Source: RGIG6307 sp964424345 (GTDB lineage Bacteria; Bacillota; Clostridia; Lachnospirales; Lachnospiraceae). Taken from it: a stretch of 37,472 nt of DNA. A model generated the notes under the pieces. The model made no database searches, was not told the DNA's origin, and worked only from the letters and a program-made list of their open reading frames with translations. Location: the NCBI GenBank assembly GCA_964424345.1, contig CAYRIK010000016.1:1-37472 (forward strand), written 5' to 3'. A program made the translations under genes and the position numbers. Positions 24,437-32,111 of the stretch are shown here, piece by piece; the first letter of the stretch is position 1, and every line of letters begins with the position of its first letter.

Positions 24437-25132
24437 ATGAAGTACAATGTGGTTTTATGGGATATGGATGGTACGCTGTTAAATTATAAAGCAGCCCAAA
24501 AAGAAGCTCTTACACAGGTTTTTCGTACCATTCATAAGCCTCTTACGGACGACATGCGTGAATTATACAGCCAGATTAACGATGCATATTGGGAAAAATT
24601 AGAACTGGGAGAAGTTACCAGAGAAGAATTGCTGTATGGCCGATTTGAGACATTCTTTGAACAGGTTGGAATCGAAGGAGTCGATGTGGCTATGGTGCGT
24701 GATAAGTACGAAGAAGTGTTAGGAAGCGTATATGAATATATACAGGATTCTTTGGGCTTGTGTACTGCCCTAAAAAATAAATGCAGACAATATGTTGTTA
24801 CAAATGGCGTATCAGAACTTCAGCGAAAGAAGTTTAAACTTTCTGGGTTTGCAGACTGTATGGATGGCTGCTTTGTTTCAGAAGAGGTGGGTACCGAAAA
24901 ACCAAATGCCGGTTTTTTTGATACTGTATTTTCTGAAATACCGGATTTGGACAAGGAAAAAACATTGATCGTAGGAGATTCTCTTACAAGTGATATAAAG
25001 GGTGGTCATATGGCAGGAATCAAGACTTGTTATTTTAATCCACAGCATAAAAAACTGACTGGAGAATACAAACCAGATTATGAAATTGATCATCTTTGGG
25101 ATGTTCTTCGCATCTGTGATTTTGTCCTTTAA
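24437..25132 (+). CDS. HAD phosphatase, YjjG/YfnB type
   Basis: A 231-residue haloacid dehalogenase-superfamily phosphatase, subfamily I with a helical cap. Catalytic D9 and D11 are in WDMDGTLLNYKAAQKEAL; motif II is VVTNGVS; motif III is EKPNAGFF; motif IV is IVGDSLTSDIKGG. The block after motif I (NYKAAQKEAL) resembles YjjG-type 5'-nucleotidases that remove non-canonical pyrimidine nucleotides; that would fit the dUTPase downstream but is inference. Start ATG 24437 has AGGGG about 13 bases upstream and follows the small membrane protein by 14 bases, so both probably share the promoter at 24126. The hairpin at 25192-25235 ends the unit. Confidence 0.88.
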   Translation: MKYNVVLWDMDGTLLNYKAAQKEALTQVFRTIHKPLTDDMRELYSQINDAYWEKLELGEVTREELLYGRFETFFEQVGIEGVDVAMVRDKYEEVLGSVYEYIQDSLGLCTALKNKCRQYVVTNGVSELQRKKFKLSGFADCMDGCFVSEEVGTEKPNAGFFDTVFSEIPDLDKEKTLIVGDSLTSDIKGGHMAGIKTCYFNPQHKKLTGEYKPDYEIDHLWDVLRICDFVL

Positions 25133-25191
25133 AAATTTATAAGAAATCTCTAAAGTTTAAGAAAAATTTTTGTTAGAAATTACAGAAAATA

Positions 25192-25239
25192 AAAACTCTC
25201 GTGGAATGCTATTGCATTTTTGTAGCGGGAGTTTTATAC
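25192..25239. terminator. Terminator-type hairpin between the HAD gene and nrdD
   Basis: AAAACTCTCG (25192-25201) pairs with CGGGAGTTTT (25226-25235) with one G-T pair; inside, AATGC/GCATT forms a second stem around TATT. The flanking A and T tracts would let it stop transcription in either direction. Confidence 0.7.
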
Positions 25240-25245
25240 TTATAA

Positions 25246-25261
25246 GCACAAGTTCGTGTGG
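25246..25261. promoter_or_regulatory. NrdR box 2 (distal, degenerate)
   Basis: Sixteen bases that keep the outer half-sites CACAA and TGTG of the NrdR consensus (10 of 16 matches), placed exactly 32 bases (about three helical turns) upstream of the well-conserved box at 25278-25293. Paired boxes at this distance are the usual NrdR arrangement. Confidence 0.6.
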
Positions 25262-25282
25262 TTCTGTTTTTGCAGAACCACA
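25257..25282 (+). repeat. Perfect 10-bp hairpin between the two NrdR boxes
   Basis: TGTGGTTCTG (25257-25266) and its exact reverse complement (25273-25282) enclose the loop TTTTTG. The arms use the inner half of each NrdR box. Confidence 0.6.
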
Positions 25283-25293
25283 ATATATTGTGT
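25278..25293. promoter_or_regulatory. NrdR box 1
   Basis: CCACAATATATTGTGT matches the NrdR-box consensus ACACwATATATwGTGT at 15 of 16 positions. NrdR represses ribonucleotide reductase genes when dATP is high; the box lies 11 bases before a -35 hexamer and 80 bases before the nrdD start. Confidence 0.85.
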
Positions 25294-25303
25294 GAACTGA
25301 GAC

Positions 25304-25333
25304 TTGTTTTTGAGTCTTGGCGTGAGATATAAA
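25304..25333 (+). promoter_or_regulatory. Sigma-A-like promoter of nrdD
   Basis: TTGTTT (25304-25309), 18 bases, TATAAA (25328-25333). It lies between the NrdR boxes and the gene; expected start is near 25340. A small GC hairpin (GGGC/GCCC, 25337-25349) falls at or after the start. Confidence 0.5.
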
Positions 25334-25373
25334 CAGGGGCGTTAAGCCCTTGATTTTTCGGAGGGAAAGCAAG

Positions 25374-27563
25374 ATGAGCAAGACTTTACAAAATCCTATA
25401 GATGATACTTTTGATTATGGAAGTGCATTTCATACAAAGTTGGATGTAAAGATTATCAAAAAAGATGGAAGTCAGGAAAAGTTCAATGTGCAGAAAGTAA
25501 TCATTGCTGTTGGAAAGAGTGCATATCGTGCCCTGACAAGCTTTACACATGAAGAAAAGGTACAGATTTGTCAGCATGTAGTAGATAAAATTGATGAATT
25601 AGGACAGACAGAAGTACCAATCGCATTAATGCATAATATTGTAGAGAGCGCTTTAGAACAAGTAAAACCGATTGTTGCCAAAAGCTATAGAGATTATCGT
25701 AACTATAAGCAGGAATTTGTTCGTATGTTGGATGATGTATATACAAAGAGTCAGTCCATTATGTACATTGGTGATAAAGAAAATTCCAATACAGACTCCG
25801 CACTTGTTTCTACAAAGAGAAGTCTTATCTTTAATCAGTTAAATAAAGAATTATACCAGAAGTTTTTCATGACAACAGAAGAAATTCAGGCATGCAGAGA
25901 TGGATATATTTATGTACATGATATGTCTGCAAGACGTGATACAATGAACTGCTGTTTATTTGACGTAGAAAACGTATTAAAGGGCGGTTTTGAAATGGGT
26001 AATATCTGGTATAACGAGCCAAAGACATTAGATGTTGCTTTTGACGTTATCGGTGATATTGTATTAAGTGCTGCAAGCCAGCAGTATGGCGGATTTACAG
26101 TTCCAAGTGTAGATTTGATTTTAGAGCCTTATGCACAGAAGTCTTACGACAAATATAAACAAAAATATATCCGTCTTGGTTTAAGCGAAGAAGTTGCAGA
26201 AGCAGAAACAATTCAGGATTTGACAAGAGATTTTGAACAGGGTTTCCAAGGATGGGAATACAAGTTTAACACCGTAGCAAGCAGCCGAGGGGATTACCCA
26301 TTTATCACGATGTCTATCGGTACTGGTACAAGCCGTTTTGCAAAGATGGCATCTGTTGGTATGTTAAATGTACGTAAAAAAGGACAGGGTAAAGAAAGCT
26401 GCAAAAAGCCTGTATTATTCCCTAAAATCGTATTTTTATATGATGAAAATTTGCATGGACCTGGAAAAGAATTGGAAGAAGTATTCGATGCCGGTGTAGA
26501 GTGTTCTGCAAAGACAATGTATCCTGATTGGCTGAGTCTGACAGGAAAAGGTTATGTAGCAAGTATTTACAAACAATATGGAGAAATTATATCTCCTATG
26601 GGCTGCAGAGCATTTCTTTCTCCTTGGTATCGAAAAGGCGGTATGCACAAAGCAGATGATACAGATACTCCTGTATTCGTAGGCCGTTTTAATATCGGAG
26701 CAGTTTCTTTACATTTACCTATGATCTTGGCAAAGTCTCGTCAGGAGAGCAAAGATTTTTATGAAGTATTAGATTATTATTTAGAGTTAATCCGTAAGCT
26801 GCATATTCGTACATATGCATATCTTGGAGAAATGCGAGCTTCTACGAATCCACTGGCATATTGTGAGGGTGGTTTCTATGGCGGACATTTAAAACCAAGC
26901 GATAAAATTAAGCCATTATTAAAATCTGCAACAGCAAGTTTTGGATTTACTGCTTTAAACGAACTTCAGGAATTATATAACGGCAAATCTTTAGTAGAAG
27001 ACGGTGCGTTTGCGGTTGAGGTTATGGAATATATCAATGCAAAGATTGATAAGTTCAAAGAAGAAGACGGCAATTTATATGCTATTTACGGAACTCCTGC
27101 AGAGAGCCTTTGCGGTACACAGGTACAGCAGTTTAGACGTAAATATGGCATTGTGGAAGGTGTTTCAGACAGAGAATATGTAAGTAATTCATTCCATTGC
27201 CATGTAACAGAAGAACTTTCTCCAATCCAGAAACAGGATTTAGAAGGAAGATTCTGGAATCTTGCAAATGGCGGTAAGATTCAATATGTAAAATATCCAA
27301 TCGATTATAACAAAGAAGCAATTAAGACATTGATTCGTCGTGCAATGGAATTAGGATATTATGAAGGTGTAAATTTATCCCTGGCATATTGTGATGACTG
27401 CGGACATCAGGAATTGGAAATGGATGTATGTCCAAAATGCGGAAGTCGAAATCTTACAAAGATTGAACGAATGAATGGTTATCTTTCTTATTCCAGAGTA
27501 CATGGGGATACCCGTTTAAATGCTGCTAAAATGGCAGAAATTGCAGAAAGAAAAAGTATGTAA
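25374..27563 (+). CDS. nrdD: Anaerobic (class III) ribonucleoside-triphosphate reductase
   Basis: A 729-residue glycyl-radical enzyme that makes dNTPs from NTPs without oxygen. An N-terminal ATP-cone (VKIIKKDGSQEKFNVQKV, about 20-105) gives allosteric control. The finger-loop cysteine is Cys411 in MGCRAF. A C-terminal zinc site, CDDC and CPKC, precedes the glycyl-radical motif RMNGYL with Gly702, 28 residues from the end, in the standard position. Start ATG 25374 has GGAGGG 8 bases upstream. It leads an operon with nrdG and dut, under tandem NrdR boxes. Its presence as the reductase of this locus fits an obligate anaerobe. Confidence 0.97.
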   Translation: MSKTLQNPIDDTFDYGSAFHTKLDVKIIKKDGSQEKFNVQKVIIAVGKSAYRALTSFTHEEKVQICQHVVDKIDELGQTEVPIALMHNIVESALEQVKPIVAKSYRDYRNYKQEFVRMLDDVYTKSQSIMYIGDKENSNTDSALVSTKRSLIFNQLNKELYQKFFMTTEEIQACRDGYIYVHDMSARRDTMNCCLFDVENVLKGGFEMGNIWYNEPKTLDVAFDVIGDIVLSAASQQYGGFTVPSVDLILEPYAQKSYDKYKQKYIRLGLSEEVAEAETIQDLTRDFEQGFQGWEYKFNTVASSRGDYPFITMSIGTGTSRFAKMASVGMLNVRKKGQGKESCKKPVLFPKIVFLYDENLHGPGKELEEVFDAGVECSAKTMYPDWLSLTGKGYVASIYKQYGEIISPMGCRAFLSPWYRKGGMHKADDTDTPVFVGRFNIGAVSLHLPMILAKSRQESKDFYEVLDYYLELIRKLHIRTYAYLGEMRASTNPLAYCEGGFYGGHLKPSDKIKPLLKSATASFGFTALNELQELYNGKSLVEDGAFAVEVMEYINAKIDKFKEEDGNLYAIYGTPAESLCGTQVQQFRRKYGIVEGVSDREYVSNSFHCHVTEELSPIQKQDLEGRFWNLANGGKIQYVKYPIDYNKEAIKTLIRRAMELGYYEGVNLSLAYCDDCGHQELEMDVCPKCGSRNLTKIERMNGYLSYSRVHGDTRLNAAKMAEIAERKSM

Positions 27564-27592
27564 TGTACAATGAGGATTAGGAGAATTTACAA

Positions 27593-28102
27593 ATGAGGTA
27601 TCATAATATAACAAAAGATGATATGCTAAACGGTGATGGACTTAGAGTAGTTTTGTGGGTTGCCGGATGTAATCATTGCTGTAAAGGATGTCAGAATCCA
27701 ATTACATGGGATGCAGAAGGCGGTCTGTATTTTGATGAAGCAGCAAAGCAGGAAATTTACGAACAATTAGAAAAAAGCTACATTTCTGGAATTACGTTTT
27801 CAGGAGGAGATCCATTACATCCTGCAAATCGTGCAGAAGTAAGAATGCTTGCAAAAGAAATTAAAGAAAAATATCCAAATAAAACAATTTGGCTCTACAC
27901 CGGTTATACATGGGAAGAAATTGCACAGCTTCCTATTATGCAATATTTAGATGTTGTAGTAGAAGGCCCATTTTTATTAGAAAGACGCGATGTGAAGCTG
28001 CTTTGGAAGGGCAGCGACAATCAGCGCGTAGTGGATGTGAAAAAAACATTAGCAAGCGATGATATATTTATGCCAATATTACATTGTGGAGATTACAAAT
28101 AA
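27593..28102 (+). CDS. nrdG: Anaerobic ribonucleotide reductase activating protein (radical SAM)
   Basis: A 169-residue activase that uses S-adenosylmethionine and a [4Fe-4S] cluster to place the glycyl radical on NrdD. The cluster motif CxxxCxxC is C26, C30 and C33 in CNHCCKGC; the SAM-binding glycines are in FSGGDPLHP. Short length and the NPITWD following the cluster are typical of NrdG. It starts 29 bases after nrdD with AGGAGA upstream, and its stop overlaps the dut start (TAATG), so nrdD-nrdG-dut is one unit. Confidence 0.97.
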   Translation: MRYHNITKDDMLNGDGLRVVLWVAGCNHCCKGCQNPITWDAEGGLYFDEAAKQEIYEQLEKSYISGITFSGGDPLHPANRAEVRMLAKEIKEKYPNKTIWLYTGYTWEEIAQLPIMQYLDVVVEGPFLLERRDVKLLWKGSDNQRVVDVKKTLASDDIFMPILHCGDYK

Positions 28103-28545
28103 TGAGTCATACAGAAACGATTAAAATTTTATATCATACAGATAAGATTGAAAAATTAACATATATCGATGGAAAATCTGATTGGATTGACCTTCGTGCT
28201 GCAAAGCGTTATGAATTAAAAAAGGGAGATTTCACATTAATTGACCTTGGTGTTTCTATGAGAATCCCTGAAGGATATGAAGTGCATATTGCACCTAGAA
28301 GTTCAACATTCAAAAAATGGGGACTCATTCAGACAAATGGAGTAGGTATTGTAGACTATTCATATAATACATCTGAAGATGTTTATATGATGCCTGTACT
28401 TGCTACACGCGATACAGTCGTAGAGGTCAATGACCGTATCTGTCAGTTCCGTATTATGAAAAATCAGCCAAAGATTGAGTTTGAAGAAGTAGATAAATTA
28501 GAAGGAACTGCAAGAGGTGGGTTCGGTTCTACGGGAAGAGCTTAG
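28102..28545 (+). CDS. dut: dUTP diphosphatase-like (trimeric dUTPase/dCTP deaminase fold)
   Basis: A 147-residue enzyme that hydrolyses dUTP to dUMP and keeps uracil out of DNA. Motifs in order: motif I D30-L-R (DLRAA in place of the usual AGxDL), motif II PRSS (65-68), motif III GVGIVDYSY (80-88, Asp85), and the C-terminal flexible motif V RGGFGSTG (138-145). It is a divergent but intact member. Start ATG 28102 overlaps the nrdG stop by one base. Coupling with a reductase operon makes sense: the reductase and dUTPase together set dTTP supply. Confidence 0.92.
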   Translation: MSHTETIKILYHTDKIEKLTYIDGKSDWIDLRAAKRYELKKGDFTLIDLGVSMRIPEGYEVHIAPRSSTFKKWGLIQTNGVGIVDYSYNTSEDVYMMPVLATRDTVVEVNDRICQFRIMKNQPKIEFEEVDKLEGTARGGFGSTGRA

Positions 28546-28613
28546 TCGATAAAAATTGCTTTTTTGATATATTTTAGAACGTAAAATTCATTTATAAAAT
28601 TTATAATGAAACA

Positions 28614-28642
28614 GAATAAATACTCCTTTTTCGGAAACAATA
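28614..28642 (+). promoter_or_regulatory. Forespore (sigma-F/sigma-G) promoter candidate inside the spoVAF hairpin
   Basis: GGAAACAATA (28633-28642) matches the sigma-F -10 pattern GGnnAnAnTR at every fixed position; GAATA (28614-28618) lies 14 bases upstream, one mismatch from GYATA. The expected start, about 28649, is the first base of the hairpin's 3' arm, so an mRNA from here would lack the 5' arm. Confidence 0.4.
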
Positions 28643-28663
28643 ATTCCAGAAAAAGGAGTATTT
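28618..28663 (+). promoter_or_regulatory. 15-bp hairpin that buries the ribosome site of the spoVAF-like gene
   Basis: A perfect 15-bp inverted repeat, arms 28618-28632 and 28649-28663, with GGAA/TTCC extending the stem inside. The 3' arm contains the only good ribosome site (AAGGAG, 28653-28658), 7 bases before the ATG. T run 28661-28665 makes it terminator-like for the dut operon as well. Confidence 0.75.
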
Positions 28664-28665
28664 TT

Positions 28666-30105
28666 ATGTCTGAAGGAACAAAAAAACAAGTATCGTTGCA
28701 TTTAGATGAAAATATAACGTATATGGAACAGCTTCTTTGTCCACAAAACAGTTATGATTTATTGACAAGAGAATTATATATAGCGGATAAAAAAGCTTGT
28801 ATGTATTTTATCAATGGTTTTTGCAAAGAAGATTTGATGCAGAAGATTATACAGCATTTAATGGGGATTACAAAAGAACAGATGCCTCAAAAAGTAGAAG
28901 AACTGATTCAGACCAATATACCATATACAGAGGTAGATGTTGTAAAAGACTTTGACCAAATATTGTATTATATTTTTTCGGGCGTGCTTGTATTAGTGGT
29001 GGATGGCTATGAACAGGCAATTACAATTGATGCTAGAAGTTATCCGTCAAGAAATGTAGATGAGCCGGCAAAAGACAGGACATTAAGAGGAAGCAAAGAC
29101 GGATTTGTAGAAACATTGGTATGCAATACAGCATTGATCCGAAGACGTATTCGAGATGCACAGCTTCGCATGGAGATTATGCAGGCTGGAAAGGCATCAA
29201 AGACAGATATGGTTATATGCTATATGGACGATCGCGTAGACCATGCTTTTTTAGAAGAAATCAAACAAAAGATTGCACATATTCAGGTAGATGCACTTAC
29301 CATGAGTCAGCAAAGCCTTGCAGAATGCCTTTATCCGTATAAATGGTATAATCCGTTTCCAAAAATAAAATATACAGAACGTCCTGATACGGCAGCAGCC
29401 CAAGTATTAGAAGGAAATATTCTTATTATAGTAGATAATGCACCTGTTGTTATGATTATGCCAACAAGTTTTTTTGATGTTGTAGAAGAGGCAGATGACT
29501 ATTATTTTCCACCGATTACAGGAACATATTTAAGATTTAGTCGTTTTCTTATTACCGCATTAACATATTTGATAGCACCTACGTTTTTATTGCTGATGCA
29601 AAATCCGGAATGGATTCCAAAAGGATTAGAGTTTATTGCAGTGCAGGGAACGATTCATGTGCCGTTAGTATGGCAGTTTTTAATATTAGAGCTTGCGATT
29701 GATGGATTGCGTCTTGCCGCAGTCAATACTCCAAATATGTTAAGTACGCCTCTTAGTATTATGGCTGGTCTTGTATTAGGGGAGTTTTCTGTGGAGAGTG
29801 GCTGGTTTAATGCAGAAGTCATGCTTTATATGGCATTTGTTGCTATTTCAAGTTATACACAGCCAAATTACGAGATGAGTTATGCTTTGAAATTTATGCG
29901 AATGATCACACTTGTATTAACATCTATATTTCATGCATATGGTTATACAGCAGGAATTTTGTTTACGATATGGATGCTTATTAGCAATCGAACTGTTTCT
30001 AAACAAAGCTATTTATACCCGTTAATTCCTTTTAACTGGGAGAAATTAAAGCATTTGCTTTTACGGGTGCGTTTGCCTGGTTCAAGAAAATCAAAAGATA
30101 TATGA
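28666..30105 (+). CDS. GerA-family spore germination protein, SpoVAF-like
   Basis: A 479-residue membrane protein of the GerA/SpoVAF family. The N-terminal soluble half (about 1-260) includes SYDLLTRELYIADKKACMYFINGFCKEDLM and TLRGSKDGFVETLVCNTALIRRRIRD, which resemble SpoVAF more than nutrient-receptor A subunits; about five membrane helices follow, after TERPDTAAAQVLEGNILIIVDNAPVV. SpoVAF helps dipicolinate release in germination in Bacillus. The start is ATG 28666 because AAGGAG is 7 bases upstream; an in-frame ATG at 28606 would translate a hairpin and has no site. It stands alone, without other spoVA genes nearby, and is separated from the next operon by a strong promoter. Confidence 0.85.
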   Translation: MSEGTKKQVSLHLDENITYMEQLLCPQNSYDLLTRELYIADKKACMYFINGFCKEDLMQKIIQHLMGITKEQMPQKVEELIQTNIPYTEVDVVKDFDQILYYIFSGVLVLVVDGYEQAITIDARSYPSRNVDEPAKDRTLRGSKDGFVETLVCNTALIRRRIRDAQLRMEIMQAGKASKTDMVICYMDDRVDHAFLEEIKQKIAHIQVDALTMSQQSLAECLYPYKWYNPFPKIKYTERPDTAAAQVLEGNILIIVDNAPVVMIMPTSFFDVVEEADDYYFPPITGTYLRFSRFLITALTYLIAPTFLLLMQNPEWIPKGLEFIAVQGTIHVPLVWQFLILELAIDGLRLAAVNTPNMLSTPLSIMAGLVLGEFSVESGWFNAEVMLYMAFVAISSYTQPNYEMSYALKFMRMITLVLTSIFHAYGYTAGILFTIWMLISNRTVSKQSYLYPLIPFNWEKLKHLLLRVRLPGSRKSKDI

Positions 30106-30117
30106 CAAAAAAATACA

Positions 30118-30146
30118 TTGACATAAAAAGGTGAAAAGCATATAAT
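30118..30146 (+). promoter_or_regulatory. Perfect-consensus sigma-A promoter of the peptide-recycling operon
   Basis: TTGACA (30118-30123), exactly 17 bases, TATAAT (30141-30146). Both hexamers match fully, which is rare without repression. Expected start is near 30153. Confidence 0.85.
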
Positions 30147-30172
30147 CGAACTGTATATCTAAAAAGTATGCA

Positions 30173-30188
30173 TTTTGATGCATCAAAA
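30173..30188. promoter_or_regulatory. 16-bp perfect palindrome downstream of the promoter (operator candidate)
   Basis: TTTTGATGCATCAAAA is a full palindrome at about +20 to +35 of the expected transcript, 28 bases before the first gene. It is suited to a dimeric repressor acting as a roadblock. No regulator gene is in the window. Confidence 0.6.
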
Positions 30189-30215
30189 ATGAATAATTAT
30201 ACACAGAGGATAGGC

Positions 30216-30992
30216 ATGAAAAATAAAATATTAGATCGTCTGAAAGCGTTAGATGGTCGTATTGGATTTTATTATAAAAATCTTGTGACCAAAGAAGTGA
30301 TTGCGTATCAGGAAGATGAGCCTTACATGGCAGCAAGTGTCATTAAACTTTATATTATGGCAGAGGCTGTCCGTCAATGTAAAGAAGGAATCCTTTCTAA
30401 AGATGATATGGTAACAATCCATAAAGATAATTGTGTTCCATCTTGTGGAGCACTTACATATATGCACGATGCTCTAGAAGTAACGATTGAAGATCTATAT
30501 ACTTTGATGATTATTTTAAGTGATAATTCAGCCACGAATTATTTGATCGATATTCTTGGAGAAGAAAAGATCAATGAAGGGATTTTAGCACTTGGACACA
30601 AACATACGAGCTTGAATCGAAAAATGTATGATGTGCAAAAATCTGCACAAGGGATTCAAAATTATGTATGTCCGTCAGAACTTGCCGATTTTTTGGAAAG
30701 ACTTTATGAAGGAAAGCTGTTTGATGCACAAAGCAGTGAACATATGCTTTCTATTATGAAAGACCAAAGATTAAATGGAAAGATTCCATTTTTTATTCAT
30801 ACGATTCCAGAACATGGAGCAATTGCTCATAAAACAGGAGAGGATACGAATATCACACATGATGTTGGTATCGTATATGCAAAGCAGCCATTCATTTTGA
30901 TTTTTTTAGGAAATGAAACGGATGTTGCAAAGTATGAACGAGAAATGGCTGAGATTTCCCTTTTACTTTATGAACAGGCTGATAAGGAGTAG
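30216..30992 (+). CDS. Cytosolic serine hydrolase of the class A beta-lactamase fold
   Basis: A 258-residue member of the beta-lactamase/transpeptidase-like superfamily. The three active-site motifs are present: SxxK with Ser41 and Lys44 (SVIK), SDN (102-104) and KTG (206-208). No signal peptide or hydrophobic N-terminus is visible, so it should be cytosolic, unlike true penicillinases. The omega-loop region (LNRKMYDVQKSAQGIQNY) lacks the ExxxN deacylation glutamate of class A enzymes, so antibiotic hydrolysis is unlikely. Start ATG 30216 with AGAGGAT upstream. It leads an operon with a dipeptide epimerase and a peptide importer, so I infer a peptidase or amidase on imported murein peptides, filling the role of LD-carboxypeptidase YkfA. 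The real substrate is unknown. Confidence 0.82.
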   Translation: MKNKILDRLKALDGRIGFYYKNLVTKEVIAYQEDEPYMAASVIKLYIMAEAVRQCKEGILSKDDMVTIHKDNCVPSCGALTYMHDALEVTIEDLYTLMIILSDNSATNYLIDILGEEKINEGILALGHKHTSLNRKMYDVQKSAQGIQNYVCPSELADFLERLYEGKLFDAQSSEHMLSIMKDQRLNGKIPFFIHTIPEHGAIAHKTGEDTNITHDVGIVYAKQPFILIFLGNETDVAKYEREMAEISLLLYEQADKE

Positions 30993-30996
30993 AAAC

Positions 30997-32076
30997 ATGA
31001 AAATAACAAAAATTGAAGTTGGAGAGGTTCATATTCCGCTTGTGACACCTTTTAAAACAGCACTTCGTACCGTAGATTGTGTAAATGATCTTATTGTAAA
31101 GATTACAGCAGAAGACGGACAGGTTGGTTTTGGAGAAGCCCCTCCTACGGCTGTAATAACAGGCGATACATTAGGAAGCATTCGTTGTGCAATCGAACAG
31201 TTCATTGCACCAAATCTCATTGGAATGGATATATTTGATATAGACGGGATTATGCAAAAACTGCATAGCTGTATCCTTAAAAATACTTCTGCAAAAGCAG
31301 CAGTAGATATGGCGGTATATGATTTGTATGCAAAAGCACTTGGAAGACCATTGTATCAGGTGCTTGGTGGTCATAAATCCAATATTCAGACAGATTTGAC
31401 AATCAGTGTCAACGCTGTAGATGAGATGGTAGCTGACAGTATTAAAGCGGTAGAACAAGGCTTTAAGATTTTGAAAATTAAAGTTGGAAAAGAAGGCTTA
31501 GAAGATATTAAGCGTATAGAAGCAATACGAAAAGCAGTTGGAAATGATATTGCACTTCGTATTGATGCCAATCAGGGTTGGACTCCAAAAGAGGCCGTAA
31601 AGATTATTGGTACAATGGAAGATAAAGGAATTGTGATGGATTTGGTAGAACAGCCTGTTCATGCACATGACTTTAAGGGGATGCAGTATGTAACACAACA
31701 TTCTTATACCCCTATTTTAGCAGATGAAAGTGTGTTCTCAGCAGAGGATGCAATTCATATTATAGAGGGTGGGGCAGCAGATTTAATCAATATTAAGCTC
31801 ATGAAGACAGGCGGTATTTATGAAGCATTAAAGATTTGCTCCATCGCAGAAATATATCATGTGGAATGCATGATTGGATGTATGCTGGAGAGTAAGATTT
31901 CTGTTTCTGCAGCAGCACATCTGGCAGCAGCAAAGGGTGTTATCACTAGAGCAGATTTAGATGGTCCATCACTTTGCAGCATAGACCCTTATGAGGGTGG
32001 TCCAATCTATCAGGGAGCAGACATTTTTATGAATGATACACCTGGTATTGGTATTTTAAATGCACCTTGCTTTTAA
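30997..32076 (+). CDS. L-Ala-D/L-Glu epimerase (enolase superfamily)
   Basis: A 359-residue cytosolic dipeptide epimerase that turns L-Ala-D-Glu from murein peptides into L-Ala-L-Glu for use as amino acids. The catalytic lysines are Lys162 (K160-x-K162) and Lys267 (INIK); metal ligands are Asp190 (RIDANQGW), Glu218 (VEQP) and Asp243 (LADES). Arg24 and the ADLD pair Asp320/Asp322 fall at the positions that select an L-Ala-Glu dipeptide in the Bacillus YkfB enzyme, which supports this substrate over other enolase-family acids. The MIGCMLES block is also typical. Start ATG 30997 follows the hydrolase stop by four bases, with AAGGAG upstream. Confidence 0.9.
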   Translation: MKITKIEVGEVHIPLVTPFKTALRTVDCVNDLIVKITAEDGQVGFGEAPPTAVITGDTLGSIRCAIEQFIAPNLIGMDIFDIDGIMQKLHSCILKNTSAKAAVDMAVYDLYAKALGRPLYQVLGGHKSNIQTDLTISVNAVDEMVADSIKAVEQGFKILKIKVGKEGLEDIKRIEAIRKAVGNDIALRIDANQGWTPKEAVKIIGTMEDKGIVMDLVEQPVHAHDFKGMQYVTQHSYTPILADESVFSAEDAIHIIEGGAADLINIKLMKTGGIYEALKICSIAEIYHVECMIGCMLESKISVSAAAHLAAAKGVITRADLDGPSLCSIDPYEGGPIYQGADIFMNDTPGIGILNAPCF

Positions 32077-32111
32077 TATCGGCAAGTGCGAAAAAAGAGA
32101 GGAGCAACAAG

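Noticed and set aside
24231..25132. Bile-acid or drug-metabolism island suggested by the BaiN-like flavoprotein nearby
   Set aside because: No other bai-type gene is present and HI0933-family proteins are widespread with other roles.
25337..25357. GC hairpin plus T-rich stretch just before nrdD as an attenuator
   Set aside because: Stem is only 4-5 pairs and falls at the expected transcription start; too weak to call.
28606..28665. Upstream in-frame ATG for the spoVAF-like gene
   Set aside because: It would translate the inverted repeat and has no ribosome site; ATG 28666 has AAGGAG at 7 bases.
30216..30992. Beta-lactam resistance gene
   Set aside because: No signal peptide and no class A deacylation glutamate; the operon context is peptide recycling.
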